Assembly: GCA_024760505.1 (NCBI GenBank) | Contig: CP058931.1 | Location: 2,180,001-2,244,000 of the forward strand | DNA: 64,000 bases | From: Nitrospira sp. | GTDB lineage: Bacteria > Nitrospirota > Nitrospiria > Nitrospirales > UBA8639 | Direction: 5' to 3' | Shown: piece by piece, positions 9,449-19,400 of the stretch | Numbering within the stretch: position 1 is the stretch's first letter | How the letters are laid out: every line of letters starts with the position of its first letter | The notes under the pieces: model-generated | The model's input: the letters and a program-made list of their open reading frames with translations, nothing else | Databases searched by the model: none | What the model was told of the DNA's origin: nothing | Made by a program: the position numbers and the translations under genes

Positions 9449-11749
9449 TTACTTTGTGGTTAAGATGATCGTGCCCTGCCAATCTGGGGCAGGAGGATGG
9501 CTTCGATAGTGACTGCAGAGTCGCAGATAGAAATGACTGGGACCATCCTCTTCTCGAAGTTGCAGGCAAGTGAGAAATGATTCCTCTGCCTGATCCCAGC
9601 GACGGGAAGAGAAAAGATCTACTCCGTATAAAAAATGTTGGATCGCTTCACGGCAAATAATATCGGCTTCGGACTCCTGCCCGAGAAGTTCATAAATCAC
9701 CACAGGTTTCGTTTTTCCGATTAATTGAAAACTTCCTATTCTTCGAGTGAAAATCCCAGATAAGTGTTCTACGACGAGATGGGAAGCCAGCAGTCGAGTG
9801 CCAAGCTGCTTATTGAGGTTTTCAATTCGGGAAGCGGTATTGACGATATCGCCCAATGGGGTATAGGTAAAATACTCCCCAGCCCCGACCTCTCCCGTAA
9901 ACATTGGTCCGCCACTTAATCCCACACGGGTGGGGAGGGAATATTCAGGCTCCGACTTGTTGAATCGAGCCACTGCGGCCACAAGGTTCAGCGCGGTCTT
10001 ACAAACTGTCGTGCGCAGTTGGGGAGTGAGTATCCCTGCAGGCCAAATGGCCAAAACCGCATCCCCGGTAATATCCGATACAATACCTCCTTGTTCACGC
10101 ACAGGCGCACACACCGCTTCGAAATACCGATTCATCAGGTCCTGTAATTTGTCAGGGTTCCCCTCCAGGGCTTCCGAAACTTTTGTATACCCTTCGGCAT
10201 CTGTGAGGAGGCAGAGGCCATGGACTGCCTGTCCTCGGCTTCGAATTTCTTCAATTCTTCGTGCGAGGGGTTTGATGACGGGGGTAGGCACATAATTCGC
10301 CAAGGCCTTCTCAGTGATCAGCCGTTGCCGGTTCACATCACGATACGTGCCGACCAATGCGGCTAACAGGCCAAGGGGAAGTTGAACCAGCAAGGGAATC
10401 ACCAGTGGAAACCAGAGGGCATGTGTGATGAACACCCACACGATGACGCCAAAATACACTATGCCTAGCCACAGCCCGAGTCCTAACAGGGAGGCGATCA
10501 GGAGACCGCTTCGGTGTTGCAGGCGTGAGGTCGACACCAGAAAAAATGTGGTCCCCACAAGAACCCCCCATACCAGCAATACGAAAAGGTGGAGATACAG
10601 GGGGAGTGGAGTCAGATGTTGTCTCTGAAGAAGATTGGCAAGCGCGGTCGCGGCAATTTCAACACCGCTGAGATCAAGTCCGTCTTTTGATGTAAAGACG
10701 GTGGGAAATCGGTCTTGCTGTTCACTTTGTACTGATTCGGATAGCCCTACAAAGACCACCTTTCCGGAGAAGTCCAGGGGTGATGTCCTGCCCAACCGCT
10801 GAGAGGAACACGGAATAAGCACACAAAAATAGGGAACCGTGAACACCGTTTTGGGGGGGCCATAAAAGTCTATAAACTGACTGTCTTCGGCAGCATAGGC
10901 CCGAATGAGCGAGGCTAACAATCTCGTATTTTCTGTCTCCTCTTCAGAGTGCGGGATGGGGAGTCTGTCAAGCAGCCTTGCCCCGAGGGTCGGATGACCG
11001 GTGAAAATCGTGCGTAGGGCCTTGACCAAATCTTGAATGCCATCCGGCCCATGGATATCGTGGTGCCGCCGCGGCAGCATCGCCACCTCAGTGGGGACGA
11101 CGTCCCGGAGCAGTTCCAGTAATTCTTCAAAAAGATTTAGTGAATACATTTGGAGGGCTAGAAAAGGGAGCGTGGCCCGGTGCGGATTGTTCGGATCGAA
11201 AAGCCAGAACTGATTCACCCGGAGCGAACTGGTCGGAAGGGGATGAGAGGCCAAGCCGGTGGCCGCTTGAGCCAATTGGGCCGTTGGGGGAATCCGGATC
11301 GAACCTCGAACGGGGTGTGTCTGAGAACCCGTCGTGGTTAATTTTTCGAACAGAATCACATTGCCTGCCTCACGCATCGCTTCAGCAAAAACGGCATTCT
11401 CTTCCTGCGATCCGATGTCTTTGAAAAACAGGTCGAACACAATGACCTTCGCCCCTTGTTCTGTCAAACGGCGCACTAACCTTCCATGCAGGGACCGGGG
11501 CCATTTGTAGGGTTCCTGGGGGAGACCTAACTCATACGCGGACTGCCGATCGGTGGAGACCACGACCACGTCTTCAGGAGGGGATCGAACCCCGCGTATC
11601 TGAAATAACCAATGTAATCCCAGTTCTTCTTCGACCTTAAATCCCACAGGGAAGAAATCCATTGCCACCCCTGTCAGACTGATGATCAAACACCCAATCA
11701 TCCAACTATTGAATTTCGAGACGGGTTTTTGGAGATGTTCGGAATGCAT
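9449..11749 (-). CDS. CHASE2-domain adenylate/guanylate cyclase
   Basis: The product is 766 residues. An N-terminal TM (about 15-35) leads into an extracytoplasmic CHASE2 sensor (about 45-370; VVVVSTDRQSAYELGLP and VIVFDLFF are typical), then three closely spaced TM helices (about 385-475), then a class III nucleotide cyclase domain (about 500-690). Both metal-binding aspartates are visible, in LLTDAEGYT and in DITGDAVLAIW, and GEYFTYTPLGDIVNTASR is the transition-state region. A short C-terminal TPR-like stretch follows. It should make cAMP (or cGMP) in the cytoplasm in response to an envelope signal. The next gene upstream encodes a FecR-domain protein; CHASE2 cyclases and FecR proteins are often paired in other bacteria. 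Confidence 0.93.
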   Translation of the reverse strand: MHSEHLQKPVSKFNSWMIGCLIISLTGVAMDFFPVGFKVEEELGLHWLFQIRGVRSPPEDVVVVSTDRQSAYELGLPQEPYKWPRSLHGRLVRRLTEQGAKVIVFDLFFKDIGSQEENAVFAEAMREAGNVILFEKLTTTGSQTHPVRGSIRIPPTAQLAQAATGLASHPLPTSSLRVNQFWLFDPNNPHRATLPFLALQMYSLNLFEELLELLRDVVPTEVAMLPRRHHDIHGPDGIQDLVKALRTIFTGHPTLGARLLDRLPIPHSEEETENTRLLASLIRAYAAEDSQFIDFYGPPKTVFTVPYFCVLIPCSSQRLGRTSPLDFSGKVVFVGLSESVQSEQQDRFPTVFTSKDGLDLSGVEIAATALANLLQRQHLTPLPLYLHLFVLLVWGVLVGTTFFLVSTSRLQHRSGLLIASLLGLGLWLGIVYFGVIVWVFITHALWFPLVIPLLVQLPLGLLAALVGTYRDVNRQRLITEKALANYVPTPVIKPLARRIEEIRSRGQAVHGLCLLTDAEGYTKVSEALEGNPDKLQDLMNRYFEAVCAPVREQGGIVSDITGDAVLAIWPAGILTPQLRTTVCKTALNLVAAVARFNKSEPEYSLPTRVGLSGGPMFTGEVGAGEYFTYTPLGDIVNTASRIENLNKQLGTRLLASHLVVEHLSGIFTRRIGSFQLIGKTKPVVIYELLGQESEADIICREAIQHFLYGVDLFSSRRWDQAEESFLTCLQLREEDGPSHFYLRLCSHYRSHPPAPDWQGTIILTTK

Positions 11750-12109
11750 GTGAGGATTAGAATTGAGAAGGTCCTCGTTTCGTGGTGGTAACTGGTTCTT
11801 TCCAAAAAGGGGTAAGACGTTTGCTTATACAAGTCGGAATGCGAGAAGACATAAAGACATCGGCCCCGACGTAGGATTTCGGTACTGATGATATCCCGAA
11901 TGAAAAATGGTCATGGTGAAATTTTATACGTTTACCACGTTCTGGTTCATGAAAGAATCACATGATCCTTCGGTGCCCGGTTGAGCACTTGAGGGTGTGA
12001 GCGTTTCAAAAGAAGGAAAGGAATTGGCTTTTGATACCCTCAACTCTTCAGGCCCATGGAAATTCATTCATCTGGCAATGTCTCCCATAAAGGAATCAGG
12101 TACGTTCTC
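11750..12109. other. 360 bp intergenic region between FecR-barrel and cyclase genes
   Basis: No gene is visible. Since both flanking genes are on the minus strand, it should contain the end of the FecR-barrel transcript and any promoter of the cyclase gene. I find no clear hairpin terminator, so readthrough is possible. Confidence 0.4.
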
Positions 12110-15100
12110 TTAAAAACTCAACGTCAAGCGGCCGAAAACAATGCGTGTGGGCAGAAAAGGTGATGTCTGGGCTTCCCGCGCGGTTTGGACATTATTATCC
12201 TGATAATTGAAGGATGTATCAAAGAGGTTGCGGACTTCCAGACTGATGATGCCAAATCGTTTGGGAAGCCGATACCCGATATCGGCATCCACCAGAAGAA
12301 AGTTGTCATGGCCATCATTGAAGTTTGATGTCGATGGAAGCTCAACCGTTTGCCAGACAAAGCTTCCCTTTACTCCGGCGAAAAATCCGGACGGATGGAA
12401 AAACCTTGCGCTCAACGGCACTGTCACTGTCTCCACTTTCAGTGGGTGTCCTCCAAGCACCGCTGTAGGGTCAGAGGCGGAACGTTTGAACCGTTCATAC
12501 GATCCCTCTGCCGTGAAGGCCCACCAGGGATGAGGGGCCCAATAGAGATAGCCCAAGGCACGATCCTCACGTCGATCATAGAAGGCGGTCTCGAGATTGG
12601 AAATGGACGGCCACTTCAATTCCCGATGGGCCAATTGGAAGCCGGCATACAGATCGTTCGTCAGCGTGAGATCGAGGGCGACCCCTTCCTGAGTGGTAAT
12701 GGCTCCATTGGCATCATCAAAAAATTGATTGAATCCGGCGACCTGAGTCGGTTCAATCGTTTGATCGGCCACTAACGGCCGTTTCACCGTTTGGACATAG
12801 GACAACCGCAGTCGTGCCCAGTCGGTCAAATTCCATTGCATGCCGGCCTTTGGCAAGAGCCGGTCGTACTCATTTGACCGGTCATTGATGGACTCATACG
12901 CAAACCCTCCTGTCCAGATAATCTGTTGTGGCCAATGGACATTGAGATACACATAACCGTTGGCTTGTGTGGACGTGAACTTATCCTTTTGAGTCGAGTT
13001 GCAAGCGGGCGGTGAAAATATGGGAAGAGGAGGTGCACAGATTGTGAAAGGGGGAAAGGGGACGGATACCGCCTGGGCCTGTAAGTTAAACTCATTGTTC
13101 GTATTGACATGAGTGTACCCCCCACCGATTTGGGCATTGACGATTCCACTCCGAAACAAATACTGCCCTTCGACCTGATTGGCTTGATCCACGGCATTCC
13201 CGTCGATGGACGGAACTCCAGGTTGAAAGGAATTCTGCTCAAGGCGACTATAAATATACGAACCAATGATGTCCGAATGCGGCCCTGGGGTGAAGCGGGC
13301 GCCCGTCCGGACGACGTCCTGCTCAATTGTGGTTCTTTGATCGGCAGTAAAGTTTTTCGGATCGAAATTCAGGGTAAGATCACCCTGGTCCGTTTTCCGG
13401 TAGCGATATTCGGCTTGGACGTTGAACTTGGGGTGAAACTCCGCCTGCCCAAATAGGTTATAAATCTCATGTTTCACATCGAAGTTGTCGCGGAAATCCG
13501 GCTCGCTTTTGAATCCATAGGCCCCCGCACTCAGAGACACCGGTCCTTGCAAAATTGATGCGGTCACATTGCCTCCGTACGTGTCGTTGTTCCCCACCAC
13601 CGAATTGACCAACAGGCGGGGCCGGTCTCGCATGAACAATGGATTGAATTCGTTGAGGGAGACCGCCGATGGCCCTCCCGCCTCAATAATTTGTAAATTG
13701 CTGAAGGCTAACTGAGGTTGCAGGTTATTCGTATTCAACGGTTGCAATAATTGTGATTGCAATAATTCACTCACTCTGGCGATTCCAAAACTGGGCAGGG
13801 TGCTATATACGTCCGACAAGAGGCGATGGGCCATGGGCGAGGCGGGATCATTCGTGAGAGAATACCAACCCTCAACTCTTCCCCGCTGATCAAACCCTAG
13901 ATTGTTATAAATACGGCCAACCGTGGCGCCACGAGCTGCCACATCCTGATCCAATAAGAGTCGTCCACGATAGACGGCCCGCTGGTCATTCAGACGGAGG
14001 GATTCTTGATAATCGTGGAGCGCTTCGACGGGCTTATTGACCAACTGCTTTCGAATGGCGTCATAGAACCAAGGCGTCGGATCATGCGGGTCCAACTCCT
14101 TCGCCATCTCATACTGCGTTTCGGCCAACTCCTCGCGTTTTTCTTCGAAATAAATTTTTCCCAAATAGCTGCGAAGAATTGAATTGTTGGGGTCCAGGGT
14201 ATTCGCGATCTCCATTTCCCGCCGCCCGGCTTCCAGTTCGTTTCGCCTGACATGTGTTAACCCTAACCCCAGCCGTGGGAGGGGATCAGCCTGATCGAGC
14301 GCAATCGCCTGTTGAAAGGCGGTTGCGGCTTTTTCAATTTCCATCGTGGTGAGACGGGCAAAGCCAAGGATCGTGTGAGAGCGGCTGAGTTTGGCATTGA
14401 GTTCCACCGCCTTCTGGGCCGCCTCTATGGCCCGCCCTGAGTACCCGCGGGCGAGCCACAGTTCAGCCACACGGGCCTGGGCCAGGGCGTCTTCAGGTGC
14501 CAAACGGGTGGCGTCTTGAGCACTCGCCGATGCTTGTTCGATCTGGAAGGCACCCTGTTGGGCGTAGGATAAGGCGATACGCGGAATTGACGAGTCCGGT
14601 GCATGTTCAACGGCCCGATGCGCAAGCCGGAGCGCTTCCTGATTATCATTGTTGACAAGGGCAATCACGCTCGACAGGGCAAGGGCCACGCTATTGTCGG
14701 CATCCTGGTTGAGTGCGTCGGAAATATCCGCCAGCGCGTGCTCGACCCGCCCGATGGAGAGAAGCATTCCGGCCCGCAATGTGAAATAATGAACATCACG
14801 CCTTGCGGCTGGAACATTTTCGAGGTGGGACAGGGCCCCCAACACATCTCCCTCCTCATAGCGTTGAGTTGCCTTAAGGAGGGTGGGGGAATTAGACCCT
14901 GCCAGCCGTGCCGCGCGATAATCGAGCAGGGGTGGATAATAGAGGGCCCATTGCACCGCATCCCGGGGACGGACCACAATTATCCGCTGTGGGGCATCTC
15001 CCTTGTGCGTCACAGCCGATTGGGCGCTGACAACCGGTAACGTGCCGAATTCATTTTCCAGCACGACACGCCCTTCAAACACCCAGAGTTGGGTTTCCTG

Positions 15101-15667
15101 TTCGAGGACACGAATGAGAAACTCGGTGCCTTCAATCGTCCCGTTGACGAAGGGGGTGGTGATGGTCAGGCGCTGGGGGGTGCGGCTTAAGAAATGTACC
15201 ATGCCTTTGAAAAGCTCGATCCACGAAGGCTTCTCCTCCTTGAACTCCGTGAAGGTGATTTCGGAGCCTGCATCCAGTCGGATGATGGTTTCATTCTTGA
15301 GTACCAGGGCCGCCCGCCATTGAGGGACGCGAACGGTATCGCCGGCGCAATAGGTCGCACCCGTCTCGCTCTTTTCCCAGCTTGCTTCGCCTACAGAACG
15401 GGCCTCGATCGTCCCCTCGACCGACACGAGCTTTGCCACCCATTCTTCACATTGGGTGGCGAACGCGAGCTCCGTATTGACCACACCCCCGCCAACACAT
15501 AGGGCGACGAAAAGGAAAGTTCCATTGAGTGAGCCCCATGCCATTTTCTTGATGTGGGCATTTCCATTCCAATGAGGCGACTTCTCGGTGGAAAGGGAAC
15601 TTTCACCCTTCACCTTAATTTTTTCAACACTCTCTTTAAGGAGTACCACATCAAGGTCCTCCACCAA
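12110..15667 (-). CDS. FecR-TPR-outer-membrane-barrel fusion protein
   Basis: An 1185-codon gene. After a probable signal peptide that begins near residue 42 (MAWGSLNG...AFA) comes a FecR domain (about 75-215; SVEGTIEARS, AGDTVRVPQWRAALVL, and FVNGTIEGTEFLIRV are diagnostic), then about nine TPR units (about 260-570; e.g. DPNNSILRSYLGKIYFEE), then a long region of alternating beta strands (about 690-1185) ending LPTRIVFGRLTLSF, with the C-terminal Phe of outer-membrane barrels and a TonB-receptor-like last segment (FGIISLEVRNLFDTSFNYQD). It probably sits in the outer membrane with FecR and TPR parts in the periplasm. The TTG start gives 41 residues before the signal peptide; a later start is likely. 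It may feed the CHASE2 cyclase downstream (inference). Confidence 0.85.
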   Translation of the reverse strand: MVEDLDVVLLKESVEKIKVKGESSLSTEKSPHWNGNAHIKKMAWGSLNGTFLFVALCVGGGVVNTELAFATQCEEWVAKLVSVEGTIEARSVGEASWEKSETGATYCAGDTVRVPQWRAALVLKNETIIRLDAGSEITFTEFKEEKPSWIELFKGMVHFLSRTPQRLTITTPFVNGTIEGTEFLIRVLEQETQLWVFEGRVVLENEFGTLPVVSAQSAVTHKGDAPQRIIVVRPRDAVQWALYYPPLLDYRAARLAGSNSPTLLKATQRYEEGDVLGALSHLENVPAARRDVHYFTLRAGMLLSIGRVEHALADISDALNQDADNSVALALSSVIALVNNDNQEALRLAHRAVEHAPDSSIPRIALSYAQQGAFQIEQASASAQDATRLAPEDALAQARVAELWLARGYSGRAIEAAQKAVELNAKLSRSHTILGFARLTTMEIEKAATAFQQAIALDQADPLPRLGLGLTHVRRNELEAGRREMEIANTLDPNNSILRSYLGKIYFEEKREELAETQYEMAKELDPHDPTPWFYDAIRKQLVNKPVEALHDYQESLRLNDQRAVYRGRLLLDQDVAARGATVGRIYNNLGFDQRGRVEGWYSLTNDPASPMAHRLLSDVYSTLPSFGIARVSELLQSQLLQPLNTNNLQPQLAFSNLQIIEAGGPSAVSLNEFNPLFMRDRPRLLVNSVVGNNDTYGGNVTASILQGPVSLSAGAYGFKSEPDFRDNFDVKHEIYNLFGQAEFHPKFNVQAEYRYRKTDQGDLTLNFDPKNFTADQRTTIEQDVVRTGARFTPGPHSDIIGSYIYSRLEQNSFQPGVPSIDGNAVDQANQVEGQYLFRSGIVNAQIGGGYTHVNTNNEFNLQAQAVSVPFPPFTICAPPLPIFSPPACNSTQKDKFTSTQANGYVYLNVHWPQQIIWTGGFAYESINDRSNEYDRLLPKAGMQWNLTDWARLRLSYVQTVKRPLVADQTIEPTQVAGFNQFFDDANGAITTQEGVALDLTLTNDLYAGFQLAHRELKWPSISNLETAFYDRREDRALGYLYWAPHPWWAFTAEGSYERFKRSASDPTAVLGGHPLKVETVTVPLSARFFHPSGFFAGVKGSFVWQTVELPSTSNFNDGHDNFLLVDADIGYRLPKRFGIISLEVRNLFDTSFNYQDNNVQTAREAQTSPFLPTRIVFGRLTLSF

Positions 15668-15820
15668 TGACGTTGGAAGGTCATAGAAAGTAGTCGTAAC
15701 TAAAGTTCCCCCGACGGGACATCAAATACTTCAAATTCTTTTATCCTTCGGTGGCCACTGACACCTGATTGCTTGTATTTGTCGGCTCGAAAGTTTCCCA
15801 CCTCTTCTCGCACAAGATGA

Positions 15821-15889
15821 GCGGCCGCCACCTTAAATTTTTCCACTCCGACAGCCTTTTCCGTGTGTCTCTCGTTCAGTGGCGGCCGC
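15821..15889. repeat. Inverted repeat with NotI-type GCGGCCGC arms
   Basis: Two perfect 11-base arms, GCGGCCGCCAC at 15821-15831 and GTGGCGGCCGC at 15879-15889, flank a 47-base loop. Outside the arms similarity continues imperfectly (ACAAGATGA against CAAGGGATGAGT in complement). A competing stem, TCGTTC with GAACGA, spans the right arm. There is no T run, so it is not a simple terminator for the gene at 15924. Confidence 0.5.
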
Positions 15890-15923
15890 ACTCATCCCTT
15901 GAGGGAACGATCAGTATCAGGAA

Positions 15924-16328
15924 TCACCAACAGTACCAAACTCCGTTGTAAACCATACAGGTCTTGCCCGCATAAACGATGATTTCGTGTTTTTTAAATT
16001 TATCACCATATTTATCGTATTCCTCGCTGGCCTTTATAGGTTGCGGAAGTTCACTTTTGGGTTGATCGTCCGGTACTTTTACTGGGTCGGCTGGCTCCTC
16101 AGGTTTATTGGGTTGTTTGGGCTTGCGTAATTTTTTATCTTTGCCGACAACTATGTCGACTCTGCCATTTTTGTTTATGACAATACACACTTCTACACTG
16201 GACGAATCAGCACATGATGCTGCTGCTAATGCTGCTCCGGATCCGGCCAGGTCTGCTCCCCAGAACCCTGTCACAAGACCAACGCAAACAAATAATGAAC
16301 CCACTGTTAACAAGAGCACTTTTTTCAT
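15924..16328 (-). CDS. Small secreted protein, unknown function
   Basis: A 134-residue protein with a clear signal peptide (residues 1-36, ending GAALAAA). The mature part has two N-proximal cysteines (ASCADSSSVEVC), a lysine- and proline-rich linker (KKLRKPKQPNKPEEP...) and a C-terminal segment TCMVYNGVWYCW with two more cysteines, so two disulfides are likely in the periplasm or outside. AAGGAGGGG lies upstream of the ATG. I recognise no family. It stands alone between the FecR-barrel gene and a long non-coding region. Confidence 0.75.
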   Translation of the reverse strand: MKKVLLLTVGSLFVCVGLVTGFWGADLAGSGAALAAASCADSSSVEVCIVINKNGRVDIVVGKDKKLRKPKQPNKPEEPADPVKVPDDQPKSELPQPIKASEEYDKYGDKFKKHEIIVYAGKTCMVYNGVWYCW

Positions 16329-17263
16329 CGTCCGCCCCTCCTTATAAATAAATTAAAAGGTAAAAAAGATGAATGATGACCTTCAGAAGGATGCCACAAA
16401 AAGCTTAGCAAGAGCGTTGAATAAAAACAGCTAACCTTCTACCGGAGAGAAAATGCCTCCCGGCCCTACAAATGACTCTCTGTGGCATTCTTCTCTAGGA
16501 TTTCCTGATTCATGCCATAAAGGGTTGTTTTTCTACGAGAAAACCTTTTCTTTAGAATTGTCGCCTACGGGATCTCCTGATTTTTCTGACAAAATCGAAA
16601 ATGGCCACAATCGGCTAGGAAGTGTGTTATGGCATCAGAAAAGACGTCTTCAAAAGCATTCAAGCGAGACGGTGGAAGATGGCCAAGGGGGGCTGCCTCT
16701 CTTGCCAACAACAAGGTGTCGGTTGAGGCATTTATGGAAATGTGTTCAGGTCAGGGAGTGGAGTGAATAGGCAGGGATTTCAATGCCAAGTCGTCTCCAA
16801 GGGTGAGGAGATGCGCCAGCTGAATCGGGTATGCGTTCGTGAGAAACAAAGTTGAGGTTAAGGGGGTTAGCTGAGATATGGGAAAAAGGAAATGGGAGAT
16901 ATTGAATATGGGGCAGTATGGCAAGCAAGCTCACTGCCACCGTGAAGAGCTCCAGTAGATTTCGACCAGCACGACCTTCGGGGGTGTACACATCCAAACA
17001 GGGAAAGTTTATAGCTTAGTCCTCCTGGGAAGGAGGATGGAAGGATGTGTTCAGCGGGATGGATCCGTTGCGTTTATGAAAGATCGGCAATATCAAGATC
17101 ACGACTATCTTGTATTCTAACTGACAAAAATATGTGAAGACAGGAAAAACGATCAGGCACCGGCGGTCGGTTGAACCCTCCCGAGCTATCCCCTTGAGCC
17201 GTTTCATTCAAGGCCGGGGGGCTCATTAGACATAGCGTTTACTCATGACCGTAACCTCCTTAT
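16329..17263. other. 935 bp region with at most one small gene
   Basis: The left end carries the promoter region of the minus-strand secreted-protein gene (AT-rich around 16340-16380). A possible 45-residue plus-strand gene is listed separately at 16629-16766. Near 17246 an AAGGAGG site precedes an ATG that opens only six codons. The remainder shows nothing I can name. Confidence 0.45.
16629..16766 (+). CDS. Possible small basic protein (45 residues)
   Basis: The frame starts ATG after TAGGAAG and encodes MASEKTSSKAFKRDGG and onward to SGQGVE. It is basic at the N-terminus, with one Cys and a short amphipathic stretch (NKVSVEAFMEM). There is no family match I know and no neighbour on its strand. 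It is listed because the ribosome binding site and composition are acceptable; it could be chance. Confidence 0.25.
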   Translation: MASEKTSSKAFKRDGGRWPRGAASLANNKVSVEAFMEMCSGQGVE

Positions 17264-18460
17264 TCAGGGGCCGGGGCGATCGGAGATGGCATCCCTCAAC
17301 ATCTGTGAGGATTCGGGCTTGTCGGAAGGCTGAAGGGGGAAGGTTTCAGGTTGGCCGAGTGGAAGACTTTCGACATAAATGGAACTCGATGGAAACGCAA
17401 AGCTGGCCTTCTCGCCTTCGACAATTTCCTTGATTTTGTATGCCAAGCGTTCTTTGGCTTCCAACCATTCACCCCACACAATGGTCTTCGTGAAACAATA
17501 CAGCATAATGTCAATGCTCGAATTGCCGAATGAGTCCAGAAAAATGAAGGTTTTGGTCGTTTCCGGATTGGTTTCAAAGTCACCACATTCGTAAATGTAG
17601 GTTGAAATGGCTTGGATAATATTCCGAATTTGATCATGAGTCGAACGATACTCGATTCCGATCTTCCAATAAATTCTCCGGTTCGTCATGCGGGAGTAAT
17701 TGATTAATGCTTCATTGGCCAATTTGGAATTGGGCAGTGTGACCAGGGCTTTGTCGAATTGACGGACCTTTGTCGCACGAAATCCAATTTCCTCCACCGT
17801 GCCTTCCACGTCAGGCGTTTTGATCCAGTTGCCTTTTTCAAAGACCCGGTCCAAAAATATCGTGAATCCCGCAAACATATTCTTAATAAAATCCTGGGCG
17901 CCGAGGGCGACCGCCATGCCGACCAGTCCCAAGCTCCCGAGGACCGCCGCGACGTTGAATCCCCATTCCTGAAACACAGCGGCGATGCCTAAGCAGACCA
18001 CCACAAACTTTGCGACCTTGAGAAAAAACCCCTTAATGGTTTCGTGCATGCTTTGGCTGCCGAAGAGTGTGATGGATCGATCCAGTAGGGCTGACAGCGG
18101 ATCCAGTATTCGAAAAATAGCCCAGAAGATCGTGAAGGCAATCAAGGACCGGATGATTTGTCCAAAGATCGCACCCAACGCGGGCGACAAGGAGATGACC
18201 TGTCCGGAAATGTACAGACCAATAATGACAAACGTGAATTCAAGCGGGCGTTCAATCGCTTCCAGGATGCGATCGTCTATGTCCGTTTTGGTTCGTCCGG
18301 TAAACCGTCGCAAGAGATGGGAAAAAAAACGGAAGAAAATTCGACGGACAAACAAGAATGCCAGAAACACTCCTAAGGCAAGGAAGATATCTCCCAGGGT
18401 GGTATGTAAAATGCCGATCTGCCAGACCGTAAGAATTTCTTGCCAAAAATCTTGAAGCAT
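17264..18460 (-). CDS. MscS-family mechanosensitive channel
   Basis: The 398 residues hold five or so N-terminal TM helices (residues 20-190), the last one glycine- and alanine-rich (AAVLGSLGLVGMAVALGAQDFIKN), which is the pore-lining TM3 of the MscS family, followed by the beta domain (FEKGNWIKTPDVEGTVEEIGFRATKVRQFDKALVTLPNS shows the standard GxVxxIxxRxTxxR pattern, in pieces) and the alpha/beta vestibule. It opens on membrane tension and releases osmolytes, or conducts selected ions. The start is taken as the second Met codon (18458-18460). It stands alone in orientation. Confidence 0.93.
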   Translation of the reverse strand: MLQDFWQEILTVWQIGILHTTLGDIFLALGVFLAFLFVRRIFFRFFSHLLRRFTGRTKTDIDDRILEAIERPLEFTFVIIGLYISGQVISLSPALGAIFGQIIRSLIAFTIFWAIFRILDPLSALLDRSITLFGSQSMHETIKGFFLKVAKFVVVCLGIAAVFQEWGFNVAAVLGSLGLVGMAVALGAQDFIKNMFAGFTIFLDRVFEKGNWIKTPDVEGTVEEIGFRATKVRQFDKALVTLPNSKLANEALINYSRMTNRRIYWKIGIEYRSTHDQIRNIIQAISTYIYECGDFETNPETTKTFIFLDSFGNSSIDIMLYCFTKTIVWGEWLEAKERLAYKIKEIVEGEKASFAFPSSSIYVESLPLGQPETFPLQPSDKPESSQMLRDAISDRPGP

Positions 18461-18835
18461 CAATCGAAGGTTCCTGCCTTATTGAGGAGATTGAAGATTG
18501 GTTGAATGAAGGTATAAGTTGACAGGAAGGATGAAACCGGGCGCGCCTCTGAATGACATTGCTGGACGGATCAATGAATGCGGATCAATCATGTTATGAA
18601 CATGTTCACGGGCAGGGTAAAAGAATTCTATGTAAAGGTCAATTTTCATAGTGGAATCGGAGAGAAATTTCGTGGGTATGAACGAGAGAGGTGAGTGAAT
18701 GGGAGTGGAGTTGCTGACGTCATACGGTCTGGGATGAGCCCTTTTCCCTGGACTCTCTGATCGCGTGTGATAGGATAATCCGTATTGGCACTGTTTATGA
18801 TGTACCTGAGTGAGTAGGAGAAAGGAAAGCCGGAA
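18461..18835. other. 375 bp divergent intergenic region
   Basis: It lies between the minus-strand mscS-like gene and a plus-strand lipoprotein gene, so it should hold both promoters. No further gene, repeat or strong hairpin is visible. Confidence 0.4.
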
Positions 18836-19222
18836 ATGGCATCAAGTCATCAGGGCTGGATGAGCGTGACATTGGCCATCATTGGACTGGTGGGATGTGT
18901 AGGACAGCAGGAATTCGTGGATGCTCAGCAAGCGGCTATCGGGCGTGGCATTGTCGAAGGCACCAAAGGCTACCAACAGATTCAACAGGAAGCGTTGTCC
19001 GCACATAGTCATCTAAGAAAGGTTCAGGGGCAGGTGTTTAAAATCGAAGGCGCGGCCTATGTCGTGCATGTAAACGATCAGATTGAAGCTCGACTGCCTT
19101 TTGATGAAAATACCCAGATTGATCGGCCGGCGCATGTGGGGGACTGGATTGAAGCGCAGCTCGATCAGTCCGGTCGCGCCAGAATCATCCGGAATATCGA
19201 CGGGCAAATTTCACTCGAATAA
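18836..19222 (+). CDS. Small lipoprotein with OB-like C-terminal domain
   Basis: A 128-residue protein. The N-terminus ends in a lipobox (LVGC) at about residue 21, so it should be lipidated. A helical stretch follows (QQEFVDAQQAAIGRG to ALSAHSHLR), then a compact beta-rich domain: GQVFKIEGAAYVVHVN, EARLPFDENTQID, VGDWIEAQLDQSGRARII. That pattern (value plus exponent-like short strands) resembles small DUF5666-type or OB-like beta folds, but I cannot assign it. AGGAGAAAGGAAAG precedes the ATG. Cell-envelope location is likely; function unknown. Confidence 0.75.
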   Translation: MASSHQGWMSVTLAIIGLVGCVGQQEFVDAQQAAIGRGIVEGTKGYQQIQQEALSAHSHLRKVQGQVFKIEGAAYVVHVNDQIEARLPFDENTQIDRPAHVGDWIEAQLDQSGRARIIRNIDGQISLE

Positions 19223-19400
19223 GTGCCTTTCTTTTCAATCTTGTCCCTCTTCGGTTTCTCCTTGAGGCGTCCCAATAATCCGCTCTCAGAAGTCTTGCCT
19301 TGCAACTCTTTCCAATTGAGAAGGTTGAGTCGTATGGTTGCGCCCATGAAAGTTCTTGGGAGTGACGCCAGATGGGGAATCCTGAGTTAAAGCAAGCAGC

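Noticed and set aside
15700..15891. Minus-strand 63-codon frame upstream of the FecR-barrel gene
   Set aside because: It covers the GCGGCCGC inverted repeat, has no ribosome binding site and no recognisable sequence.
17016..17246. AAGGAGG site with a six-codon frame (17226-17246) and a following 63-codon frame (17016-17207) after mscS
   Set aside because: The good ribosome binding site serves only a hexapeptide; the second frame has no site of its own and no protein-like features.
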